From the NCBI RefSeq assembly GCF_052857255.1, contig NC_135497.1, forward strand, positions 343,210,183 through 343,274,182: 64,000 nucleotides of DNA. The letters are read 5' to 3'. The notes beneath the pieces were generated by a model that searched no databases, had not been told where the DNA came from, and saw nothing but the letters and a program-made list of their open reading frames with translations. Positions 55,341-64,000 of the stretch are shown here, one piece after another. The stretch is from Amblyomma americanum (taxonomy: Eukaryota > Arthropoda > Arachnida > Ixodida > Ixodidae). Positions within the stretch are counted from its first letter, which is position 1. Each line of letters opens with the position of its first letter. The translations under genes were made by a program, and so were the position numbers.

Positions 55341-56440
55341 CACCATCATAAGGGGGTATACAAGATGGCCCTTAAACTTCCTAAAAACACCTTGGCGGAG
55401 CGTCTGACCACACTGGGCATCTTCAACCCCTTTGCGGAACAGAAGCCATCCGTGCATTTTAAAAAATAATGCTTCAAACCACCCAGCTGGTCGAGCCATC
55501 CTACGCCGAGTAGGCACATTTGCGGACATCAGCGCACTATATGCTCCATCTACTCTAGAAAAATAGCACAGGAAATACATCAGCTTAGCCCCGATACCGA
55601 AACATATGCTTAAAGACGTTCAAACAGGCAGATGACGAGCGCGAGTTTCCTATCTGCGCCGACGCCTAGCCAATTCCCCGAACGTGGTTTATGTTGACAC
55701 CGTAGCATACCCGGACCACGACAACTACGCAGTCCCGACAGTGGCCCGCCACATCTGCACTCTATTCACTGCTTTCTTAAGATTCGAAACACTAGCGGCC
55801 GCGGTGACCACCGCCGTGGCCATTGCCATCAGGCATTACGAGTCTTAAGGCCAAAGCGCTCATGTGATCACAGATTCCCAACACGCGTTTAGAAACTTCC
55901 TGGGAGTTCGAGTTCCCAGTCACGTCAGTCATCTCATGGGCACTACACTCCTCACCAAGCAACAGCGAATCACCAGGACGCAAGCCCTCGAGGGACTAGA
56001 GGAAAATGTGAGGGTACATGCTCTAGCTCGAGGCATCAAGCGAGCGGGGCCACAAACCGTGCCCGCTTTTATTCGCTACCTTCTAGGTATAACGAACGCC
56101 TTGAGTTTCAGCGTCTTCAAAGGAGACACTTCCCTCCACCTCGTAGGAAATTGGACACCCCAGATTCCGTCTCTTCGCGCCAGATACAGAACACATATCC
56201 AAACCTCCATAGACTGCATCTCATACACCCAACATTATACTCCGACACCTGTCCCTGGTGCCAGATCACTCTCTCATTCATATTTCGTGGAGATGTGGGG
56301 CCAAGCCAAACACTCTACAGACGGAAAACACTTCTTTTGAGCGGTGGGAGGCGCTGCTGACCAGTGATAACCTGGAGGACCACCGAACCCTCATACAACA
56401 TGTCCGCAGGGAAGCTCAAGCCAGTGGAGCCCTGGAATGA
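55341..56440 (+). pseudogene. LINE D RNase H and C-terminal Cys motif
   Basis: RNase H pieces: VYVDTVAYPDHDNYAV (about 55690), ETLAAAVTTAVAIAIRH, a stop, then HVITDSQHAFRNFLG (about 55859) with the TDSQ aspartate. The C-terminal zinc motif begins DTCPWC (about 56245) but the following His/Cys part is damaged. The end FERWEALLTSDNLEDHRTL and QASGALE (56440) matches LINE E. Confidence 0.78.
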
Positions 56441-56489
56441 GGGCGCACCCATAAGCTGGCCCAGCTCGCCTTCTCTGTAATAATGTTTT

Positions 56490-56523
56490 CCTCCTCCTCC
56501 TCCTCCTCCTCCTCCTCCTCCTC
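56490..56523. repeat. (TCC)n tail of LINE D
   Basis: About 11 CTC/TCC units after the LINE D 3' UTR. Confidence 0.9.
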
Positions 56524-56824
56524 ATTTCCAGAGAGGCATTGGAAGCAGTAATGATGCACTGCAGAGGTAAAAGATGTGCAAGAAGAGAGGCTGAGTTGAA
56601 GGTGGCAAATTATTTGTGATGTGTGTATGCTAGCTGTTTTTGATACGCAGTTTTATTACCACAGGCTCCTGGCTATGCATTCTACTTACTCTGGGTCAAC
56701 GTCTTGGGACAATGGTTCTTCCATCCAGCCCTTCCAGAGGTGGATGACAAAAAGCAGAGGAAATTGGAACGCAAGAAATTGGAAGAGAGAAGCGAAGAGA
56801 AGTAAACGTTTGCCCCAGCTAAAG
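56524..56824. other. Spacer between LINE D and LINE B
   Basis: No gene seen. Confidence 0.5.
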
Positions 56825-57184
56825 TGGCTGCACATCGCTCTTCAGAAAAACATCGCCATCCACGTAAATACGCGCCCTATTTGAAGAGAACTGCTTCCTC
56901 GCCTTCTCCTTCTGAAGAAGCTCCGGACGTCCTCCCACCGTCTGCGGCCTCCTAGAAGCTATGCATGAGTGCAGCTGAGCAGGGCAAGACGCTATGCTTA
57001 GTGCCTCCGCTGCCACGCTGGCGGAGGTGGCTCTGCGGCGTCTCTCGTGGCAGCACCTGCCATACAGTCGACACCTAATCCGGGGCGCCAGGTCCAGCTT
57101 TGTACTCCCGGTTCATCGGCAGATGCACCCCTCCTGCCTTCCCGAAATGCCGAACTGCTCGTAAGTGATCTGCCCCCAGGACCA

Positions 57185-58558
57185 ATGGCCATCAACTCTA
57201 CACGACCTCATATCGCATGGCATGATGAACCGGGCATTCCAATGGACTTATCGGCAGCTCTACCCGTGAAAATGTGCCCTCGTGCAACTCACAAGCGTCC
57301 CTCAAACGACAGCCAACCGATTCCATCTTCAGCAAGTGATGGCTGCCAAAATAAGCGCACTTTTCTTACGATCGAGTGCTCGGTGGAGACTACACCCGGA
57401 TCATCTTCTTACAAAGTGACCAATAAATCAATGGCCAACAAAGGCCTCACGGATCTACCAAACAAGATTTTACAAGCTAACTTGGGCGCGTGCCTCGGAA
57501 CCAAAGGTTTTCGGCGGTTCACAGCCAGGACAAAGTCCAACACAATTGCAGTGTGGTTTCCCACTCTGACTGCCGTAGAACGGCTGCAATCGCTCACCAG
57601 TATTTCACTAACAAGCGAGATCTCAGTGCCAGTACAAGTGTATTTAGTTCAACGCTCCGACTTGCAGCGCTGCGTCGTCTACAAAGTCCATATCACTGAG
57701 GATCAAACTGCACTTCAGCGCGAGCTGTACTCTTCCACGCACCGTGTCATCCAGGCGCGACGCATGGGAAAGGGGCGCTCTTGCATAATGACCTTGCAAG
57801 GCCCTCTGACACTACCAGCCCGTCTGTGCTATTATGGCTGTATTTTATGGCCTCGGCCACATAAACCGAGTGCGGTATAGTGTTATAACTGCTTCCGTAC
57901 TGGGCATATGCGCAAATCCTGCCCCTTCACTGCTGCCGGTGAAAGTACATCGGAAAGGAAAGTGGCTTATCGATGCGGCCTTTGTAAATCCGACGACCAC
58001 GAGATAACATCTCCAAGGTGTCCGACAAAACAAAAGGCAACGCAAAAGGCTCGTCGTCGCATGACTAAACATTGGTCAATACATGACACTATAACTTCAT
58101 TGCAGACATCCAATCGGTTTGCAGCTCTCCATTGGGATGACGACGAGTGGACGGAGCTCCATGAGCACACCTCGCATGATCCTTCAGCTCAGCAGCCTTC
58201 TAATGATACTGTGCGAAAAGAACGCCTCCGAAAACAACCAACAAAGCAGCGCAGTGTGCCAGAACTACCGCAGAACGATATGGTCGTATTCGACGAACAA
58301 ATCGCACGTTTTTTGGCGGTCACCAAGCACCGGCAACACCGTGAACTGCTCGTTCAACATAGACGGGCAGCGGAATCATCCGCCACATCTGCCAATAGAG
58401 CGGCATCATCGCCTTCCTACCGCCCAACAGTGTCATTTCCTGCCGCCTCTACCCAGATTACAACAATGCCACTGGACAACTGTGCGACTTATTTGCTCCG
58501 GTTTATAGTCAACCAGTTGTCCAACCTCACGTCCGTGATTCTTCAGCGCTTGGACTAG
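57185..58558 (+). pseudogene. LINE B ORF1 (Gag-like), one in-frame stop
   Basis: The frame is open from 57002 and its first ATG is 57185 (MAINSTRPHIAWHD). A single TAG at 57878-57880 breaks it directly before the first zinc knuckle, after which the same frame runs to TAG at 58556. Knuckles: CYNCFRTGHMRKSC (57881 on), then a C/H cluster CGLCKSDDHEITSPRC (about 57974). A basic, glutamine/serine-rich tail follows. The pre-knuckle domain has the pattern of LINE ORF1 RNA-binding regions (CCVVYKV-like RCVVYKVHITED). It binds LINE RNA. Confidence 0.82.
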
Positions 58559-58567
58559 TAACTAGAA

Positions 58568-60088
58568 ATGGCAAGTTCCAGTCGTGCTGGTGTGCTTCAG
58601 TCGAACTGCAGAGGCATTTCCACGAAGGTGGGACAGCTCAAGACCCGACTACAAATTCCTAAGCTCCAGGTATGAGCTATGTTGCTACAGTAAACAAACT
58701 CCTTGCCATCGATTCCAGGCTCCAGTGCCTACACGTCTCTTTCAAGGACAGACCTTCGTTTACAAACTGCTGCTCCCTCGGGAAAGGCGGCGGTGTATGT
58801 GGACTCATGTTTTCCGCATGTACGCCTTGCGCTCGAAAACTGGTGTACGTCGTATCAAAAGGTAGTGTCAGTGGCTGCGCAATTTAAGAAGGGAACTGTT
58901 GTGTTCGTTTTAATTTACGTTAGACCAGCCGGTGGTGCTTCCTTCCGTATTAATCTTGGCTGGTTAACAATTGCCCATCGGCAGTATCCTGAGTGTCTGA
59001 TTTTAGTCGGAGGCGACTTTAACGCCCCTCACCAGGATTGGGGGTACCCCACTTCGAGCCCTCGTGGCAGCTGTGTGCGGGACGCCTTCACGGATGCCCA
59101 ATTTGTGCTGCTCAACCATCCTGGGACAGCAACACGGCCAGTGCGTCAAACTCGCAGTGCTTCTTATGCTCCAGACTTGACGTGGTGGTCGGGTCAGGGT
59201 GCTCCCTCCTGGCCCATGGAGCCAGACTGCTGGGGAAGTGATCATCAGCCTATCATCATCGGCCTTCACCCCTCACATTTACGACCTTTATGCTACAAAT
59301 GTTCTGTGATCAACTGGGACCGTTTTCGCTCCTGTATGGACACTCTCTCCTCGGAGTCTTCGCCAATCCTTGTTGAGCGCATACGAACAGTGCTCAACAG
59401 CGCTACAACTACCACCTGGACTGATGTTGGTCGACCGGCACCAGACCTCGGCCTTCTTAACTTGTGGGCGGCACGCCGTCAAGCCGAGCTGGCTGCTACG
59501 CGAGAGCCTTCTTCGTCGCAGGCACGTACGCGATTGCACTATCTTACATCTAAGGCACGCGAATATGAAAACGACCTCTCTCAACGGCAGTGGCATGTGT
59601 GGTGCCAACAATTTTCTGCGAAATCCTTGAATGCCTCTCTCTGGCGAACAGACCGTACAATGGAACGCGATCGTTGTTCGACTGACGCAGCAGAAACCGC
59701 ATGCTTCGCGGGTAACTTGCCGCCAGATGATTTTCCCGAAGAAAAAGCTCGAAAGTTTTTCCTTAAATACGATGCTGTGCCTTCTTCAGCCACTAGTTTA
59801 AATATGGCAGGCATCCGAGCACAAGTATATCGAATGCCGTCTGATGTCGACGTAGACGGAATTGCATGTCCATTCTCTACGCCTGAGTTGCTGGCTGCAA
59901 TAGATGATGCGAAATGGAAAACAGCGCCTGACCCGGACAATATTCAGTACGAGGTGTACAAGAACCTGAGTAGCGCTACACTCCCTCAACTACTATTCAC
60001 CATAAACAAAGTATGGTTGGATGGCGTAGTGCCCGAGACCTGGAAATCCGCTGTCGTGATTCCTATCCCGAAACCAGGAAAGCCTTAG
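58568..60088 (+). pseudogene. LINE B ORF2 N-terminus: endonuclease and RT start
   Basis: ATG 58568 lies 10 bp after the ORF1 stop. The endonuclease opens with LQSNCRGISTKVGQLKTRL and then shifts frame. The 461-residue frame 58703-60088 carries the rest: VVFVLIYVRPAG, LVGGDFNAPHQDWGYP, YAPDLTWWS and WGSDHQPIIIG with the catalytic DH. The linker and RT start follow (APDPDNIQYEVYKNL, TWKSAVVIPIPKPGKP), and a TAG ends the frame where RT block 1 continues. Confidence 0.85.
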
Positions 60089-61970
60089 ACGGACCTTGCC
60101 AAATTGCGACCTATCTCCTTAACTCCTACGCTGTGCAAGCTGGCGGAGGAAATGCTATCCACACGATTGTCATGGTGGCTACAGCAGCACGGATTTTATC
60201 ACCCAGCACAAATCGGCTTTCGACCATATATTTGTAAGAGGACGGGTTGGCAATCTTGGCATCTGCAGTTTTTTTATCTACCCGCAGCCGCAATGTGCAC
60301 ACTGTTTTAGCAATGGACGTTGAAAAGGCATATGACAACATCAGTCATGAAGCCATTCTGAACTCCATTGACATGCTTCATCTTCCTCTGAGAGTGCGTA
60401 GTTTTGTCGCATCATTTTTGTAAGGCAGAAAATTTGCAATACGCCTCAGCGGCGAAGCGATCGGATCATTTGTTCCTCTCTGCGGCGTGCACCAGTGATG
60501 AGTATTGTCACCAACGTAATTTAATATTGCTTTCATCCCGCTGGCTTGGCGCTTACACGACATCCGTGAGATAAAATTTCTTCAGTACGCTGATGACATC
60601 AAGGAGTGGAGTACTCACTAAGATCTCCGCACTCAGGAGGCTGCACTTCAATCTGCCTTGGATGTTGCCTGTATTACGCATCATCCATCGGACTTCAGCT
60701 ATCCGTGCATAAAACAACATACACGTCAGTCGCCAACCGCTGGGGACGCGTAAACTGGTCGCAAGTTCAATCCGTCTGTGTCTATCAGGCACCCCACTAC
60801 AGGAAAGTCCGAGTGTAAAAATCCTTGGCTTAATGATTCACCAATCATTATCAGCGACTGCGTGGTTTTCTCAGGCCAAAAGGCAAGCTATTCAGACTTT
60901 GGGTTTGATTAGAAGAATTGCTCCCAAAACTGGTGGCGCAGGCTCGTTCGTTGCACGGCAATTGGTGAGGGCAGTTCTGCAGCCACGTATTGTTTATCAA
61001 GCCAAGTTTCAACATCTTACAAGAGCCCAATGGGATCGCCTTGAAGCCGTGAACCGAGCGGCTATGAGGACGATTACGTGCCTTCCACGCATCACACCGG
61101 TCATAGCTTTACAAGAGAATCCGCAGCTTAATACCATTGGTGAGTTGGTGTAGCAGCGCCGTGAAGCGCGCAGCCTTATGGACAGTCTATCGCACTCCAC
61201 GGATGCACTGAGAACTTATGCAACGTCACACTCCATTCTTCCGCAGCCAACGCCAGTTCTTCCCCCATGGAAGTATGTACAGCTCAACGACAACAAGCCA
61301 ACAGATAATAGCCGCCCAACATCTGGTAATTCGGCATCGTTGCTTCGCCAGAAATTAGAGGAACAAGATGCTTGCCTGCCTCAGGGATCCATTGTTGTCC
61401 ACGTAGACGCAAGCATACAAGACTGCAAAGCAACAACAGCTATCTACTGTCCGTGCAGACCTGCCCTGAATCAAACCTCTTGGTTTCAGCTTACGGAAAC
61501 CCCTTCGTCCTTTTGTGCTGAGCTCGTTGCAGTTCAAGAAGCACTCTGCTCCGTGGCCGACATAACTATGCTCCCTGCGGCCCCCCTTGCCATCCGCACT
61601 GACGCCCTTCAAGTTGTCCAGTTGCTACGACATGTTAGCCGCTGTCCAATGATATGTCAGGACATCCACCGGCTCGCGGCATGCAGCCAGTACATATTGA
61701 GTTGGTCCCAAGGAATCTGCTGACCTATCAAAGCCAGCCAGATTTAGCGACCCGCCTTGCGAATACAAACTCATCACCGCCTCGGCTCCTTCATTTGGAC
61801 AATTTTACCTTCCTTTCATCAAGAAAGGAACTCCTCCGGCACCGCACACGTGCTCTCGTCCCTCCGTGTGCGGTAACCCTCCCCCGCGGTCTTACCCGTG
61901 CAGAGGAGGTTGCGCTTAGGAAGGTCCGGGTCGGGGTTGCCCTCACACCAGCCGTCACACTGAAGTGACC
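60089..61970 (+). pseudogene. LINE B ORF2 C-terminus: RT and RNase H
   Basis: RT blocks in changing frames: LAKLRPISLTPTLCKLAEEM (about 60096), AQIGFRPYI, VLAMDVEKAYDNISHEAIL (about 60308) and FLQYADDIKEWST with intact DD (about 60583). A thumb region follows at 60860-61150 (AIQTLGLIRRIAPKTGGAG, VNRAAMRTITCLPR). RNase H: IVVHVDASIQDCK (about 61391), SFCAELVAVQEALCSV, IRTDALQVVQLL. At least five stops or shifts occur. Confidence 0.82.
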
Positions 61971-62262
61971 TCAGTACCGAGATTTGTTTCCTCGGCCAGG
62001 GTTTCCGATATGTAAACACGAGGACATGGAAGCCGATATACATAACTTACTGCGGGACTGCCAGCTCTCAAGCCTACAAGGATCCGGCACCTGATGGTAG
62101 CAGGTCTTTCACCAAGCAGCCCTGCTTTATACATTGCCTGGACGCAATGGACTTTATCAAACCCGCTAACCTTATTCCTTTCACTTAATCTCTACTACAT
62201 CATTCATCACACCTTCACGCATCATTGATACCCTGGGGCAATAAATTTCGCTTTAAAAAAAA

Positions 62263-63754
62263 GCAGGCGGCACTGAAAGAGTAGACATCGTCTTAGATTG
62301 GTCTTTGTGCCAGTACAAATCAAGCTGAATGCTGTTTTAATGATGACATCATTTCAACGGTGATACATGACATGTGCAGCTCGTAACTTGCGGTTTCTTT
62401 TTCTCCGAAGTCATGACGTTGTCTTCAAGTAGTGAGCTTAAATTCCAGGGCTGAACTTTGCTACGAAGAAAAGTTTGGCTGTGAAGATGAATTTCTTGTT
62501 GGAAGCATGGACTGTTTTAATATTGCTCTTTTTCTCAGTGTCCTTTCACTAGTTAAATTAATGCTAACATTTTAGATATGGGAATAAAAAACTCCAAAAT
62601 AAATAGCAGCCCTAGCAGAGGTAAAACAAGAACATGTTTCTAGTTATGATTTCTCGTGTATTATGGCGCTGTCACACAGGCATGTTGAGTCGTGATCGAG
62701 TCTGATACTATCTGAAATTTTGAGCGCTACTGAATTGCAACACTGCTTCATGTTTTTACTTGACTCTGATTGATAAACTGGCCCGCTACTTAACAGGTGA
62801 TTATGGTGGAAAAGTCGTTAGTAATGAAATGTAAGTAAACATAACTGCTTTTGATCGAGATGTTGGCGTGTAATTTTCCAATTATATGCAAAAAAGCAGT
62901 GTGGCCACTTATTAGCATGTGTTTGAATGTTTTTAGGGCCCGAAGGCAGTGGTGGCAGCTCCTTGAGACTGATCAAAAATCTCAAATCCCCTTTGAGAAC
63001 CAGCTTGACGTCACACAGGATCGAGCCCAGTTGTGACTGAAATGAATTTATAGCAGTGCGGGATCAGTATTGAGTTAATTTTAGTCAGCCTGATCTGGGT
63101 CAGAAGTGCCCGCGTGACAGAAGTATTTAATGCTCTGTTTTAGAACCTGCTAGGCAGCTCATTTTCTGAGCTCTTCTCTGTGGATGCCACCCAAAGCAGT
63201 GATGTCGTCTACCAGTTGTTTTTTTAATAACTTGTGGCTCATGATTCGCTTCTAAAGGCCTTCTTAAAAATTGTCTTCCTGCTTAGCCAGTACAAACGGT
63301 GCTATTTTTTATTACCATTTGTAAATGGGGCTAGGGTCTTCGTGATGCTTGACGATGCTGAGCTGGATTTTAACGCTGTAGCAGCCACGTCGACTCTAAT
63401 GTGTGAAGTGCATACTTTCTCGGATGCTGAATGCTTTTAATACATTGTTTTCACCTTTATTACGCTCTATGAGTACGCATTATCTTTAGTTTTGTTGAGA
63501 TTCCTGCGAGTGTTGTAAATAATGCGGTGAGTTCAAATTTTTCATAAAAATATGAGTTGGCAACTAATAGGTTACATTAAAAGTGCACTAAGTAACTCTT
63601 TTGTGCCAACGCTTCACTAAGAAAGGTTGAGGACTTCGATTAAAACAAGTTCCTTTTCTTTGCTATGCATTTCATAACAGCGGTTTCTTGGTTTGGGAAT
63701 GGTAAATGTGAACTGGTTCTTCGTGAATACAGTGTGTATTTAAACTTGGCATCG
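62263..63754. other. Intergenic, no recognisable gene
   Basis: AT-rich, with short frames only. A TATTTATTTATTTATT run begins near 63755. Confidence 0.5.
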
Positions 63755-64000
63755 ATATTTATTTATTTATTTATTCAAAATACCTTACAGGGCCCAGAAG
63801 GGCATTGAGTAAGGGGGGCAAAACAATAGATTAAGCAAATAGGAAGAATAAATTAAAAACAACGCGTGATACAAGGCAAAAATTAAACACAATTATAAAT
63901 ATACAGGGCAAAACGTAACTAAAAGACATACATCACCGCGAGCAACAAAAATTAAATTAGTAGCAAGAATGCATCGCAAGTGCCCAATAGGCATCAAAAG
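63755..64000 (-). repeat. LINE 3' UTR and AAATA-repeat tail, minus strand (cut by window edge)
   Basis: The TATTTATTTATTTATT run, then ATACCTTACAGGGCCC and AGAAGGGCATTGAGTAAGGG, read on the minus strand as a 3' UTR ending in AAATA repeats. This is the same layout as 24800-24960 and typical of CR1-like tails in ticks. The coding part, if present, is beyond the window. Confidence 0.55.

Larger units (their letters stand above)
54390..56523 (+). mobile_element. LINE D: 5'-truncated I-like LINE with TCC-repeat tail
   Basis: Begins within RT block 1 and runs through RNase H and the C-terminal Cys region to a 3' tail of TCC repeats (56490-56523). It is the same family as minus-strand LINE E by C-terminal motif. 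Confidence 0.83.
56825..62262 (+). mobile_element. LINE B: nearly full-length I-clade-like LINE with RNase H
   Basis: 5' leader shared with LINE A (56825-56960), then ORF1 (57185-58558), ORF2 (58568-61970) with endonuclease, RT and RNase H, and a 3' UTR ending with AATAAA (62240-62245) and an A8 tail (62255-62262). Two ORFs with ORF1 zinc knuckles and an ORF2 RNase H fit the I group. One stop in ORF1 and several in ORF2 make it inactive. Confidence 0.85.

Overview
The window looks like nuclear DNA of an ixodid (hard) tick. Three things suggest this: tRNA-derived SINEs of the Ruka type, several tick-style I/R1-like and CR1-like non-LTR retrotransposons, and Ty3/Gypsy and Penelope-like elements set in AT-rich intergenic DNA. 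The assignment rests on repeat families recognised by eye, not on a database search. I found no convincing host protein-coding gene, rRNA, true tRNA or CRISPR array. It is a nested transposon landscape.

Layout, left to right. 1-1011: 3' end of a Gypsy element (integrase C-terminus plus a candidate LTR) abutting a (TA)n tract. 2594-2900: Ruka-like SINE. 3797-8395: full-length Mag-like Gypsy element with 147-bp LTRs, a 5-bp target duplication and four reading-frame lesions. 9165-14876: long degenerate I/R1-like LINE (A) carrying an 84-bp perfect palindrome and a GC-rich inserted repeat. 17158-17405 and about 19345-19880: further SINEs. 19905-21490: truncated LINE (C). 21496-24010: CR1/Jockey-like LINE. 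24800-29460: LINE tails, a minus-strand SINE, a GT-rich tract and two LINE 3' ends. 31640-34220: Penelope-like element with reverse transcriptase and GIY-YIG remnants, flanked by diverged direct repeats. 36252-39440: a (GGAT)n array and several minus-strand LINE fragments. 39441-48102: mostly low-repeat AT-rich DNA with one RTE-like LINE 3' end. 48178-53361: apparently young Gypsy element (C) on the minus strand, with LTRs identical by eye and full-length gag and pol, split into a (TA)n microsatellite. 54390-56523: truncated LINE (D). 56825-62262: nearly full-length LINE (B) related at its 5' end to LINE A. 63755-64000: another minus-strand LINE tail.

Functional logic. Each LTR element carries gag (capsid, nucleocapsid) and pol (protease, RT, RNase H, integrase) between LTRs, with primer-binding sites that read as tRNA-Ser (first full element) and tRNA-Ala (second). 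LINEs carry a zinc-knuckle ORF1 and an endonuclease-RT-(RNase H) ORF2. SINEs carry tRNA-like A and B boxes and would depend on LINE enzymes. The most striking points are a D-to-G change in the RT catalytic motif of the otherwise intact Gypsy element C, stops in both frames between its gag and pol, and the perfect palindrome inside LINE A.
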